A stretch of DNA of 64,000 nt from Yinghuangia elevatio (GCF_040649515.1 NZ_JBEZFP010000021.1:1-64000); one strand, 5' to 3'; counted from the first letter of the stretch, positions 43,282 through 52,769 are shown. Notes: a model not told the origin generated them from the sequence alone. Made by a program: numbers and translations.

Positions 43282-44781
43282 GTGGCATCGATGGACGTGC
43301 CCGCGAGCCGGGTCGCCACCACCGGCAGGCGTACCGCCGCCCACGCCGGGCCCAAACTCAACGCCATCTCCTGGATCGCCCTGGCCCTGATGACCACCAG
43401 CTCGGTGGCCTCGCTGCGCGCCGCGCCCACGATGGCGATCTACGGTCTGGCCGCGGTCTTCCTCTACCTCGTGCCCGCCATCGTCTTCCTGCTGCCCACC
43501 TCGCTCGTTTCCGCCGAACTCGCGTCCGGCTGGAGCGGCGGCGTGTACCGCTGGGTCGCCGAAGGGCTCAGCAAGCCCCTGGGATTCCTGGCCGTGTGGT
43601 GCCAGTTCGCGATGACGATCTTCTACTACCCGAGCCTGCTCGGGTACGTCGCCAGCACCTTCGCGTACGTCATCGACCCAAGCCTGGCCAACCACGGGAT
43701 CTACACCGCGATCGTCATCGTCACGCTCTTCTGGCTCGGCGTCCTGGTCTCGTCACGCGGCACCAAGACGGTCGCGGGGCTGTCCAGCATGGGCCTGATC
43801 ATCGGCACCCTGGTCCCCGGACTGCTGCTCGTGGTGCTCGGATTCGTCTTCCTGGGGCAAGGCAATGCCTCGGCGGCCCCGATGGACAGCAGCCACATCC
43901 TCCCGCCGTGGACGGGCCTGGCCAGCCTCGTCCTCATCGTCAACAACTTCCTCAGCTACTCCGGCATGGAGATGAACGCGGTCCACGTCTCGTCGCTGCG
44001 CAAGCCCGCGACCGAGTTCCCCAGGGCGATGTTCCTCGCCACCGGCCTGGTCCTGCTCATCTTCATCCTCCCGGCCATCGCCATCAGCTGGGTCGTGCCG
44101 TCGTCGAGCCTGTCGCTGACCGCGGGCGTCATGCAGGCCTTCGACGCCTTCTTCTCGTACTTCAACGTCAACTGGCTCACCCCGGTGCTCGGCATCATGC
44201 TCATCGCCGCCTCCCTCGGCGGCATGCTGACCTGGCTCGCCGGACCGTCCAAGGGCCTGCTGACCGTCGCCCGCGAAGAGGGCTACCTGCCGCCGTTCCT
44301 CCAGCGCCTCAACAAGCACGGCGTGCAGCAGAACATCCTCGTCAGCCAGGGCATCGTCACCACCGGCATCGCCCTGCTGTACGCCTTCATCCCCGACGTC
44401 TCCAGCGCCTACTGGATCCTGTCGGTCATCACCACGCAGGTCTACCTCATCGTCTACCTGCTGATGTTCGTCGCCGCGATGCGGCTGCGCCGCATCAAGC
44501 CCGACCACCCGCGCGGCTTCCGCGCCCCCGTGCTGCCCGTCCTGTGCGTCACCGGCCTGCTCGCGTCCGCCGCGGCCCTGGTGATCGGCTTCGTGCCGCC
44601 GTCGCAGTTCGGCTCCGGGAGCGTCTGGTCGTACATCGGCATCGTCGGCGGCGGCCTGCTCATCGTCGGCCTGCTGATCCCGTTCCTTTTCTACCGATTC
44701 CGCAAGCCCCACTGGAAGCAGCCCGACACCGAATGGAAGGCCGGCGTCGGCACCGTGACCGAGGGCGAGGGCCAGGCATGA
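43282..44781 (+). CDS. APC-superfamily amino acid permease (glutamate/GABA antiporter-like)
   Basis: A 499-residue membrane protein with about twelve helices. The first helix region NAISWIALALMTTSSVASLR, SGGVYRWVAEGLSKPLGFLA, and the WLAGPSKGLLTVAREEGYLP segment place it close to glutamate/GABA-antiporter-type APC permeases. GTG at 43282 follows AAGGAG. It overlaps the next gene by ATGA and is followed by an M20 dipeptidase, so the operon probably imports and processes a peptide or modified amino acid. Confidence 0.9.
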   Translation: MASMDVPASRVATTGRRTAAHAGPKLNAISWIALALMTTSSVASLRAAPTMAIYGLAAVFLYLVPAIVFLLPTSLVSAELASGWSGGVYRWVAEGLSKPLGFLAVWCQFAMTIFYYPSLLGYVASTFAYVIDPSLANHGIYTAIVIVTLFWLGVLVSSRGTKTVAGLSSMGLIIGTLVPGLLLVVLGFVFLGQGNASAAPMDSSHILPPWTGLASLVLIVNNFLSYSGMEMNAVHVSSLRKPATEFPRAMFLATGLVLLIFILPAIAISWVVPSSSLSLTAGVMQAFDAFFSYFNVNWLTPVLGIMLIAASLGGMLTWLAGPSKGLLTVAREEGYLPPFLQRLNKHGVQQNILVSQGIVTTGIALLYAFIPDVSSAYWILSVITTQVYLIVYLLMFVAAMRLRRIKPDHPRGFRAPVLPVLCVTGLLASAAALVIGFVPPSQFGSGSVWSYIGIVGGGLLIVGLLIPFLFYRFRKPHWKQPDTEWKAGVGTVTEGEGQA

Positions 44782-45263
44782 GCACCAAGACACACCACGT
44801 GCAGGGCGAGGACGTCGACCACGCCGGACACGTCGACACCGGCATCATGAGCCGCAGGTGGATCTACGTCGGATCCCTCGTGCTCCTCCTCGGCCTCCTG
44901 ATCAGCGGCATCGTCGCGTACAACAGCGTGCACAGGACGAACCAGGCCACCGACAAGGCCAACCAGCTGCGCGCCGCCCTCGGCGCCGCGGGGCTCCCGC
45001 AGCCCGACACGGACCTGATCGTGCGCAACCTCGGCACCGACGGAGGCATCGTCTGCGACGACCCCGGCGACGCGTTGCGCCAGGGCGTCGACCGGGTCAG
45101 CCTCAACAACGGCGCGGCGGGGCCCGGGCAGCGCCCGATCATCGGCAGCGCCCGGGTCGCCCAGGCCGAACGCATCGTGCTGCAGACGTACTGCCCGGAC
45201 AAGGTCGCCGCGTTCGACAACGAGATCGACGACCTCAAGTTCGACGACGTCGTCGAACCCTGA
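44778..45263 (+). CDS. Single-span membrane protein coupled to the permease
   Basis: A 161-residue protein with one hydrophobic helix near residues 29-48 (YVGSLVLLLGLLISGIVAYN) and an extracytoplasmic region of about 110 residues with two Cys (GGIVCDD, QTYCPDK) that may pair. Its ATG overlaps the permease stop (ATGA), so it is translated with the permease and is perhaps an accessory subunit. I recognise no named family. Confidence 0.78.
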   Translation: MSTKTHHVQGEDVDHAGHVDTGIMSRRWIYVGSLVLLLGLLISGIVAYNSVHRTNQATDKANQLRAALGAAGLPQPDTDLIVRNLGTDGGIVCDDPGDALRQGVDRVSLNNGAAGPGQRPIIGSARVAQAERIVLQTYCPDKVAAFDNEIDDLKFDDVVEP

Positions 45264-45293
45264 GACTCCCGGCCACCGGAAGGACCACCGCAC

Positions 45294-46667
45294 ATGACCA
45301 CTCAGGCCACCACGGCGGACGCGGCGCTCGCCCAGCGCGTCAAGGCCGAGATGGCGCGCACCCGGCGCGACCTCGCCACTCTCGTCGGCTTCAAATCCGT
45401 GTACGACGCCCGGCAGTTCCCGGTGGAGGAGTGCCACAAGGCCGCCCGGTTCGTCGCCGACGCCTTCCGCGAACTCGGCTTCACCGACGCCCGCCTGGAG
45501 GAGACGCCCGACGGCAGCAACGCCGTCGTCGGCCACCGCCCCGGCCCCGCCGGTGCCCCGACGGTCCTGCTCTACTGCCACTACGACGTCCAGCCCCCGC
45601 TGGACGACGACGCCTGGCAGTCCCCGCCGTTCGAGCTCACCGAGAAGGACGGCCGCTGGTACGGGCGCGGCGCCGCCGACTGCAAGGGCAACATCGCCAT
45701 GCACCTCACCGCCCTGCGCGCCCTCGGCGACGACATCCCCGTGTCGCTGCGCATCGTCGCGGAAGGCTCCGAGGAACAGGGCACCGCGGGACTTGAGGAG
45801 TACGTGCCGGCCAACCCCGACGTGCTGCGCGCCGACGCGATCCTGGTCTGCGACACCGGCAACGCCGCCGTCGGCCTGCCCACCCTCACCACGACCCTCC
45901 GCGGCGTCGCCAACCTCGTCGTCGAGGTACGCGCGCTCAAGGGCGCCGTGCACTCCGGCATGTTCGGCGGACCCGCCCCCGACGCACTGGCCGCGCTGAT
46001 CGCCATGCTCGCCTCGCTCCGCGACGCCGACGGCGGCACGGCCGTGGACGGACTTCCGCACGACCAGGTGTGGCAGGGCGAGCCGTACGACGAGGCGCAG
46101 TTCCGCGCGGACGCGGGCGTGCTCGACGGCGTGGGCCTCGTCGGCGGGGGAGCGGTCGCCGACCTCGTCTGGGCCCGGCCCGCGGTCACCGTGCTCGGCA
46201 TCGACTGCCCGCCCGTCGTCGGGTCCAGCGCCTCGGTGCCGCCCGTCGCCCGCGCCCGCGTCAGCCTGCGTGTGCCGCCCGGGCAGGACGCCGACGACGC
46301 GCTCGACAAGCTCGTCCACCACCTCAAGGCGCACGCGCCGTGGGGCGTGCAACTCGCCTTCGAACCCGAGCAGTCCGGATCGCCGTTCGAGGCCGCCATG
46401 GGCGGACCCGCGTACGCCGCGCTGCGCGAGGCGCTCGAGGAGGCGTACGACCGGCCGATGACGACGGTCGGACAAGGCGGCTCCATCCCGCTCTGCACGA
46501 TCTTCAAGGACACCTTCCCGGACGCGGAGATCGCGCTCATGGGCGTCGAGGAGCCGCGCTGCCTGATCCACGCGCCGAACGAGAGCGTCGACCCCACCGA
46601 GATCGAGCACATGGCCCTCGCCGAGGCGCTGTTCCTCAGGAAGTACGCGGCCATGACGAAGGGGTGA
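45294..46667 (+). CDS. M20-family dipeptidase
   Basis: A 457-residue zinc metallopeptidase of the carnosinase/CNDP-like M20 group. Metal and catalytic residues are visible in CHYDVQPP (about 96), GRGAADCKGN (about 125-134), AEGSEEQG (about 159-166) and DTGN; a dimerisation domain interrupts the catalytic core, which resumes at VGQGGSIPLCTIF and ends with HAPNES. AAGGA precedes the ATG. As the last gene of the permease operon it would hydrolyse the imported peptide in the cytoplasm. Confidence 0.93.
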   Translation: MTTQATTADAALAQRVKAEMARTRRDLATLVGFKSVYDARQFPVEECHKAARFVADAFRELGFTDARLEETPDGSNAVVGHRPGPAGAPTVLLYCHYDVQPPLDDDAWQSPPFELTEKDGRWYGRGAADCKGNIAMHLTALRALGDDIPVSLRIVAEGSEEQGTAGLEEYVPANPDVLRADAILVCDTGNAAVGLPTLTTTLRGVANLVVEVRALKGAVHSGMFGGPAPDALAALIAMLASLRDADGGTAVDGLPHDQVWQGEPYDEAQFRADAGVLDGVGLVGGGAVADLVWARPAVTVLGIDCPPVVGSSASVPPVARARVSLRVPPGQDADDALDKLVHHLKAHAPWGVQLAFEPEQSGSPFEAAMGGPAYAALREALEEAYDRPMTTVGQGGSIPLCTIFKDTFPDAEIALMGVEEPRCLIHAPNESVDPTEIEHMALAEALFLRKYAAMTKG

Positions 46668-46751
46668 CCCGAGCGGCGGCACATCCCGCGCACGGTTTGG
46701 AGTGCCGCTCGGTCCGCCGACGCCGCTCGGTCCGCCACGCCATGCCGGACG

Positions 46752-46815
46752 CGGACCCGGGCGTATTCGGACCCGGGCGTATTCGGACCCGGGCGGACGC
46801 GGACCCGGGCGGAGC
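46752..46815. repeat. 16-bp tandem repeat, four copies
   Basis: CGGACCCGGGCGTATT occurs exactly at 46752-46767 and 46768-46783, then two diverged copies at 46784-46799 and 46800-46815. It lies in the 231-bp gap between the dipeptidase and DUF1275 genes and is followed by a CCGGAG/CCGGTG run. No function is evident. Confidence 0.75.
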
Positions 46816-46898
46816 CGGAGCCGGTGCCGGCGCCGGGGCGGAACGGGCGGCGCCGAGCCGGGTGTCATAGCGGGGCGAACGACGCGTCCGCCCCCAGA

Positions 46899-47576
46899 AT
46901 GACCTGTGTGACGTCCGCCCCCGCGCCGAAGAACCCTGTCCGGCCGTGGGACCACATCGCACTGCTGGCCCTGGCCGCGACCGGCGGCGCGGTCGACGCC
47001 TTCACCCTCTTCTGCCTGGGCAAGGTCTTCGCCGGTGTGATGACCGGCAACTTCGTCCTCGTCGGGGCCGCGGCGGTCGACGGCGACGGAGACGTGGTCC
47101 GCCACGCGGTCGCCGCCCTGGCCGGGTTCGTCGCCGGAGCCGCCGCCGCGGGCGCCGCCGTCGGCCGGCTGCGGGTACTCGACCTCCTGCTCGTCGAACT
47201 GGCCCTGCTCGCGATCCCCGCCCTCGCCTGGGCACTCGACACCGGGCACACCGAGAGCGGGCGCACGCTCCTGGTCCTCGCCGCCGCACTGGCCATGGGC
47301 CTCCAGGCCGGCACCTGGGGCACCCCCTCGACCTACTTCACCGGGACCCTCGTCGCCGTGGCCCGCCGGGCCGGAGGGGGCCAACCGCTCGCCGCGCAGG
47401 ACTTGTGGGCACTGGGGCGCCTCGCCGCGGTCGTCGCGGGGGCGGCCGCCTCCGCGGCGGTGGCGAACACGTGGTCACGCGGCGCGGGCCTGGTGGCGTT
47501 CGGACTGGCGGCCGCTGCCCTGTGCGTGATCCTCGCGACGTCCGAGCGAGCGGACGAAACCGACGAGAACCACTAG
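46899..47576 (+). CDS. DUF1275 (YoaK-family) membrane protein
   Basis: A 225-residue protein with about six hydrophobic helices. LLALAATGGAVDAFTLFCLG and FAGVMTGNFVLVGAA are the family hallmark, followed by GLQAGTWGTPSTYFTGTLVA. The function of DUF1275 proteins is unknown. ATG at 46899 or GTG at 46908 may start it; neither has a clear ribosome site. The 3' end overlaps the opposite-strand transporter gene by 102 bp. Confidence 0.85.
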   Translation: MTCVTSAPAPKNPVRPWDHIALLALAATGGAVDAFTLFCLGKVFAGVMTGNFVLVGAAAVDGDGDVVRHAVAALAGFVAGAAAAGAAVGRLRVLDLLLVELALLAIPALAWALDTGHTESGRTLLVLAAALAMGLQAGTWGTPSTYFTGTLVAVARRAGGGQPLAAQDLWALGRLAAVVAGAAASAAVANTWSRGAGLVAFGLAAAALCVILATSERADETDENH

Positions 47577-48464
47577 CCACATGGCGGCCGCGACCCACAG
47601 CAGCACGCGTCCGGGGCGGTCCAGCCACGCGATGCCGGCCGCGGTCGACACCGACAGCGCGGCCACCGCCGTCATGCCCAGCGGGAACACCGTCGACCAG
47701 CGGCGGATGCTGTAGTACGGGCGCGGGCGCCACAGTTCGGCGGCGGCGAGCACCGCGTACCAGGCGGCGGCGAGGGCGAGGAGCACGAGCGTCGTGGTCC
47801 GCAGGACGGTGTGCGACCACCCCGTCCACACGGGAGAGGCGATCAGCTTCGAGCCCGCGACGGTGGAGATGGCGAGCGCGCCGCCCGCGATCCAGTGGTC
47901 CCCCTCACCGGTCAGCACCTGGCGGAAGTCGAAGCGCAGCAGCGCGTCCACGTACAGCGCGAGGCCGAACGCGAACAGGCACAGCGTGATCCACATCAGC
48001 CAGTCGCCGGCCTGCGGGGCGAGCGTGCCGGCCAGCACAGCCAGGCCCTGCGTCGCGACGCACACCAGGAACACCACCCCCGGCATGCCGCGGCGCTGCC
48101 AGTGCCGGACGACGGCGAGCAGCAGGAACGGCCATACCGCGGCCGCCAGGACGAGCAGCACGGCCGCCACCTCGTGCCACCCGAGCACGGCGATGCGGGT
48201 GCCCAGGACCGAGGTCGCGGCGACGGCGGTGAGCGCCGGCGGCGTGTCGGCGTCGGTACGCCAATGCGGCCGGTCCCACCGCACCCGCAACGCGAACGCA
48301 CAGGCCAGCACCACCCACACGACGCCGGCGAGCGCGAGGAGAACCTTCGACAGAACCTCGAAACCGGCGAGATGCATGCCGATGGAGACGATGGCCGTGG
48401 ACATCACGGCCGCTCCCGAGGCAGGCGGGAACTCCGTCCACCACCCGCGACCGTGCCCGCTCAT
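47475..48464 (-). CDS. TDT-type (SLAC1/tellurite-resistance-like) membrane transporter
   Basis: A 329-residue membrane protein with about ten helices. FPPASGAAVMSTAIVSIGMH at the start and FRQVLTGEGDHWIAGGALAI near the middle are typical of the tellurite-resistance/dicarboxylate transporter (TDT) and SLAC1 anion-channel family. ATG at 48464 is the domain start; the frame opens 12 codons earlier. The C-terminal 34 residues (polar, HAQGSGRQSERHQARAA) are encoded antisense to the DUF1275 gene. Confidence 0.82.
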   Translation of the reverse strand: MSGHGRGWWTEFPPASGAAVMSTAIVSIGMHLAGFEVLSKVLLALAGVVWVVLACAFALRVRWDRPHWRTDADTPPALTAVAATSVLGTRIAVLGWHEVAAVLLVLAAAVWPFLLLAVVRHWQRRGMPGVVFLVCVATQGLAVLAGTLAPQAGDWLMWITLCLFAFGLALYVDALLRFDFRQVLTGEGDHWIAGGALAISTVAGSKLIASPVWTGWSHTVLRTTTLVLLALAAAWYAVLAAAELWRPRPYYSIRRWSTVFPLGMTAVAALSVSTAAGIAWLDRPGRVLLWVAAAMWLVVLVGFVRSLGRREDHAQGSGRQSERHQARAA

Positions 48465-48536
48465 CCCTCCATGGGACAGCCCCCGCCACCCCGCCGCCAC
48501 TCGGCGCCACCCGAACGGGCGGCGCCGAGCCGCGCG

Positions 48537-50192
48537 TCAGCGGCCGCGCAGCTCGCGGTACCGGGCGATCAGCGACGCGGTGGACGCGTCGAGGCCGTCC
48601 GCCCCGGTGCCCTGCGTCAGGACCGGCTCCAGGCGCTTGGCCAGGACCTTACCCAGCTCGACACCCCACTGGTCGAACGAGTCGATGTCCCACACCGCGC
48701 CCTGCACGAACACCTTGTGCTCGTACAGCGCCACCAACTGGCCCAGCACCGACGGCGTCAGCGCGTCCGCCAGGATGGTGGTGGTCGGGTGGTTGCCGCG
48801 GAACGTCTTGTGCGGGACCAACTCCTCCGCGACGCCCTCGGCCCGCACCTCGTCCGGGGTCTTCCCGAACGCCAGCGCCTGCGTCTGCGCGAAGAAGTTG
48901 GCCATCAGCAGGTCGTGCTGCGCGGCCGGCCCCGGCGGCAGCTCGTCCACCGGACGGGCGAACCCGACGAAGTCGGCGGGAATGAGCTTCGTGCCCTGGT
49001 GGATCAACTGGTAGTACGCGTGCTGCCCGTTCGTCCCCGGCGTGCCCCACACCACCGGACCGGTCTGCCACCCGACCGGGTTGCCCTCGCGGTCCACCGA
49101 CTTGCCGTTCGACTCCATGTCGAGCTGCTGGAGGTACGCGGTGAACCTCGACAGGTAGTGCGAGTACGGCAGCACGGCATGCGACTGGGCGTCGAAGAAC
49201 GCGCCGTACCAGACCCCCAGAAGGCCCATCAGCATCGGCGCGTTGCGCTCCGGCGGCGCGCTGCGGAAGTGCTCGTCGACCAGGTGGAAGCCGTCCAGCA
49301 TCTCGCGGAAGTGCCGCGGCCCGATCGCGATCATCAGGGACAGCCCGATCGCCGAGTCGTAGGAGTACCGCCCACCGACCCAGTCCCAGAACTCGAACAT
49401 GTTCGAGGTGTCGATCCCGAACTCCGCGACCTTCTCCGCGTTCGTGGACAGCGCCACGAAGTGCCGCGCCACCGCGTCCTGGTCGGCCTTCAGCTCGCCG
49501 AGCAGCCAGTCGCGCGCCGAGGTCGCGTTCGTGACCGTCTCGATCGTCGTGAACGTCTTGGACGCCACGATGAACAGCGTCTCCGCCGCGTCCAGGTCCC
49601 GGACCGCCTCGTACAGGTCGGCGCCGTCCACGTTCGACACGAAGCGGAAGGTCAGGTCCCGCGTGGCGAAGGTGCGCAGCACCTCGTACGCCATCGCCGG
49701 ACCCAGGTCCGACCCGCCGATCCCGATGTTGACCACGTTGCGGATGCGCTTGCCCGTGTGGCCCTTCCATTCACCCGAACGGACCTGGTCGGCGAACGAG
49801 GCCATCTTGTCCAGCACCGCGTGCACCTCGGGCACCACGTTGCGCCCGTCCACCTCGACGACCGCGTCGCGCGGCGCGCGCAGGGCGGTGTGCAGCACCG
49901 CGCGGTCCTCGGTCACGTTGATCTTCTCGCCTCGGAACATCGCGTCCCGCAGCCCGGCCACGTCCGTCGCCGCCGCCAGTTCGCGCAGCGCCGCCAGCAC
50001 CCCGTCGTCGACCAGGTGCTTCGAGTAGTCCACGAACAGGTCGCCCACCCGTACGCCGTAGCGCTCGGCGCGACCCGGATCCGCCGCGAACAGGTCGCGC
50101 AGGTGGGCGTCCCGGAACCGCTCCTCCCGGAGGCCCCGCAAGGCCGCCCATTCGGGTCGCTGGTCGAGACGGGGCTTGTTCACCGCAGGCAT
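48537..50192 (-). CDS. pgi: Glucose-6-phosphate isomerase
   Basis: A 551-residue glycolytic enzyme interconverting glucose 6-phosphate and fructose 6-phosphate. Signatures are NIGIGGSDLGPAMAYE, VASKTFTTIETVTNA, GGRYSYDSAIGLS (PGI signature 1) and WDIDSFDQWGVELGK (signature 2). Length is normal for the large bacterial form. ATG at 50192 is chosen; the frame is open to 50270 with out-of-family sequence. It is divergent from a sugar porter gene, linking uptake and entry to glycolysis. Confidence 0.97.
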   Translation of the reverse strand: MPAVNKPRLDQRPEWAALRGLREERFRDAHLRDLFAADPGRAERYGVRVGDLFVDYSKHLVDDGVLAALRELAAATDVAGLRDAMFRGEKINVTEDRAVLHTALRAPRDAVVEVDGRNVVPEVHAVLDKMASFADQVRSGEWKGHTGKRIRNVVNIGIGGSDLGPAMAYEVLRTFATRDLTFRFVSNVDGADLYEAVRDLDAAETLFIVASKTFTTIETVTNATSARDWLLGELKADQDAVARHFVALSTNAEKVAEFGIDTSNMFEFWDWVGGRYSYDSAIGLSLMIAIGPRHFREMLDGFHLVDEHFRSAPPERNAPMLMGLLGVWYGAFFDAQSHAVLPYSHYLSRFTAYLQQLDMESNGKSVDREGNPVGWQTGPVVWGTPGTNGQHAYYQLIHQGTKLIPADFVGFARPVDELPPGPAAQHDLLMANFFAQTQALAFGKTPDEVRAEGVAEELVPHKTFRGNHPTTTILADALTPSVLGQLVALYEHKVFVQGAVWDIDSFDQWGVELGKVLAKRLEPVLTQGTGADGLDASTASLIARYRELRGR

Positions 50193-50303
50193 TGGCGCAT
50201 CCCAGGGAAGAGGACGGAAACGCTCGTAGGTTACTGCGAACCGGGATAACCGAAGGGTTGTGCCGCGCATACCGGACCGCGATTCCGGTTACTCGCACGA
50301 TCT

Positions 50304-51713
50304 ATGGCAACCACAACCGAGCCCACGACCCCGGTCGACCGGGAGAGCCTCAAGCGCGTCACGGTCATCGCCGCCGCCGCCGCGCTCGGCGGCTTCCTGT
50401 TCGGGTACGACAGCTCCGTCATCAACGGCGCCGTCACCGGCATCCAGGACCACTTCGAGGTCGGCAGCGGGGAGACCGGCACGGTCGTCGCGGTCGCGCT
50501 GCTCGGCTCCGCCGCGGGCGCGGCCGTCGCCGGACGCCTCGCCGACCGCCTCGGCCGGCTCCGCGTCATGCACATCGCCGCGGTGCTCTTCGCGGTCAGC
50601 GCGGTCGGCTCATCCATGCCGTGGGACATCTGGTCGCTGGGCGCGTGGCGGGTGCTCGCCGGATTCGCCATCGGCCTGGCGTCCGTCATCGGCCCCACGT
50701 ACATCGCCGAGATCGCGCCGCCCGCGCACCGCGGCAAACTCGCCTCGTTCCAGCAGATGGCCATCGTCCTCGGCATCACCGCGTCGCAGCTCGTCAACTG
50801 GGGGATCGCGCAAGGCGCCGACGGCAAGAGCCAGAACGCGCTGGGCCCGCTGGACGCCTGGCAGTGGATGCTCATGGCCGCCGTCGTACCCGCGCTGCTC
50901 TACCTGGTGCTCACCCTGGCCATCCCCGAGTCGCCGCGGCACCTGGTGGCCACCGGCCGCCTCGACGAAGCCGCCCGCGTACTGCGCGAGGTCGAGGGCC
51001 GCGGCGTCGCCCCGAAGTCCCGCATCGCCCAGATCCAGCACTCCATCGCCACCGACCACAAACCCCGGTTCACCGACCTGCTCGGCCGCTTCGGCCCGCT
51101 GCCCATCGTGTGGGCGGGCATCGGCCTCGCCGTCTTCCAGCAGCTCGTCGGCATCAACGTGATCTTCTACTACTCGTCGATCCTGTGGCAGTCGGTCGGC
51201 ATCGACGAGTCCAACTCGCTGCTCATCAGCATCTCGACGTCGATCGTCAACATCGTCGGCACCGTCGTCGCGATGCTCTTCATCGACAAGATCGGCCGCA
51301 AACCGCTCGCGATGATCGGATCCGTCGGCATGACGGTCGCCCTCGGCTGCGCCTCGTGGGCCTTCTCCTACAAGACCGGCAGCGGCACCGAGATCTCCAT
51401 CCCCGACACCCAGGGCACGATCGCCCTGGTCGCCGCGCACGTCTTCGTCTTCTTCTTCGCCGTGTCCTGGGGCGTCATCCTGTGGGTCATGGTCGGCGAG
51501 ATGTTCCCGCTGCGCATCCGCGCGCTCGCGGTCTCCGTCGCGACCTCGTTCAACTGGATCGCCAACTGGGCCGTCACCGAGTCGTTCCCGACCATGCGCG
51601 ACTGGAACCTGTCGGCCACGTACGCCATGTACGCCGGATTCGCGCTCCTGTCCCTGCTATTCGTCAAGGCCTTCGTCACCGAGACCAAGGGAAGGACCCT
51701 GGAGAGCATGTGA
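50304..51713 (+). CDS. glcP: MFS sugar porter (glucose permease-like)
   Basis: A 469-residue twelve-helix major facilitator of the sugar porter family. GGFLFGYDSSVINGA, ADRLGRLRVM, PESPRHLVATGR (the PESPR motif), QQLVGINVIFYYS, DKIGRKPLA and the terminal ETKGRTLE are all classic. In streptomycetes this type is the main glucose-proton symporter GlcP; that name is given by similarity from memory. It starts only 111 bp from the divergent pgi gene. Its last 57 bp overlap the AsnC-type gene on the opposite strand. Confidence 0.88.
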   Translation: MATTTEPTTPVDRESLKRVTVIAAAAALGGFLFGYDSSVINGAVTGIQDHFEVGSGETGTVVAVALLGSAAGAAVAGRLADRLGRLRVMHIAAVLFAVSAVGSSMPWDIWSLGAWRVLAGFAIGLASVIGPTYIAEIAPPAHRGKLASFQQMAIVLGITASQLVNWGIAQGADGKSQNALGPLDAWQWMLMAAVVPALLYLVLTLAIPESPRHLVATGRLDEAARVLREVEGRGVAPKSRIAQIQHSIATDHKPRFTDLLGRFGPLPIVWAGIGLAVFQQLVGINVIFYYSSILWQSVGIDESNSLLISISTSIVNIVGTVVAMLFIDKIGRKPLAMIGSVGMTVALGCASWAFSYKTGSGTEISIPDTQGTIALVAAHVFVFFFAVSWGVILWVMVGEMFPLRIRALAVSVATSFNWIANWAVTESFPTMRDWNLSATYAMYAGFALLSLLFVKAFVTETKGRTLESM

Positions 51714-52769
51714 CTCCGGCACGGCCACCGGATCCGCCCAGATGTCCAGCGGCACGTACCCCGCCGCCCGGCCGTCGGAGGTCAGCAGGCGGCCCATGCG
51801 CTTGGCCACCTCCAGAGTCACCGCCCGGTCCAGCACCGCGACACCCGGGAAGCGACGCACCAGGTCCGCCTCCCACACCGGTACGTCGCCCACCGACCGC
51901 AGCCACGTCACGACGCACAGGTTCGCCGTCCCCGTCACCGCCGCACACAGGCGTACGTCACCGTGCGCCGCCAACGCCCCGCCGACCGCCTCCAGTTCCC
52001 CCGGCGGCACACTCACCCACAACGTCGCGCACACCGGCCACCCGGACAGGGAGTGCGCGACCTCGCAGCGCAGCCGCGCGTGCCCCGACGACACCAGCCA
52101 CGCGAGCCGCCGTGCCGCCGTCGCCGCGCTCACCCCCAGCACCCGCGCCAGGTCCGCGACCGGCACCCGCGCGTCCAACCCCAGCGCCAGCACGAGCTCC
52201 CGCTCGGCGTCGGTGACCCGGCGCGGGCGCGGCGCGTCGTCGCCCGCCGTCACCAGGCTGCGCCGCTGCCCCGGATCGAGCGACCGCAGCCGCCACGAAC
52301 TGCCCTCCTGGTACAGCCGGGTCACCAGGTGCGTACGCGAGGCCGTCACCCCGGGCGCCGCCGACAAGCGGTGCTGGAGGTAGCGCGTCAGCGTCGCCGG
52401 ATCCGGCGCACCCACGGTGACCAGCAGGTCCCGGCCACCCGTCAGGTGCTCCACCGCGATCGCGTGCGCGTCCTCCGCCAGCCGCCGCGCCACCTCGCCC
52501 ACCCGCCCCCGTTCGGCGTCGACCTCCACCAGCGCGAGGCACCCCGGGTCGAACGAACCCCGCCCCGGCCCCGGGTAGCACGTGGTCCACGCGCTCCCGG
52601 ACGCCACCAGCCGCCGCCAGCGCCGGGCCAGCGTCACCGGGTCGGCACCCAGCACCGGACCCAGCTCCGTCCACGGCACGCGCGGCGCCACCTGGAGCGC
52701 GTGGATCAGCGACAGGTCCAGCTCGTCGAGGTCGTCCCGCCCCCAGGACCTGAAGGATTCCTGCGTCAT
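51657..52769 (-). CDS. Double Lrp/AsnC-type transcriptional regulator
   Basis: A 370-residue regulator with two winged-HTH domains (about 15-65: LDELDLSLIHALQVAPRVPW, and 185-240: LVLALGLDARVPVADLARVL, GVSAATAARRLAWLV), each followed by an AsnC ligand-binding RAM-like region. This doubled form is common in actinomycetes. It is divergent from an M20 amidohydrolase gene (161-bp gap), the usual target arrangement. The 3' end overlaps the sugar porter gene. Confidence 0.88.
   Translation of the reverse strand: MTQESFRSWGRDDLDELDLSLIHALQVAPRVPWTELGPVLGADPVTLARRWRRLVASGSAWTTCYPGPGRGSFDPGCLALVEVDAERGRVGEVARRLAEDAHAIAVEHLTGGRDLLVTVGAPDPATLTRYLQHRLSAAPGVTASRTHLVTRLYQEGSSWRLRSLDPGQRRSLVTAGDDAPRPRRVTDAERELVLALGLDARVPVADLARVLGVSAATAARRLAWLVSSGHARLRCEVAHSLSGWPVCATLWVSVPPGELEAVGGALAAHGDVRLCAAVTGTANLCVVTWLRSVGDVPVWEADLVRRFPGVAVLDRAVTLEVAKRMGRLLTSDGRAAGYVPLDIWADPVAVPESHALQGPSLGLGDEGLDE

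Noticed and set aside
44691..47384. An 897-residue minus-strand frame opposite the dipeptidase operon
   Set aside because: It is a shadow made possible by high GC; it is Gly/Arg/Val-rich and has no motif, and the plus-strand genes are clearly real.
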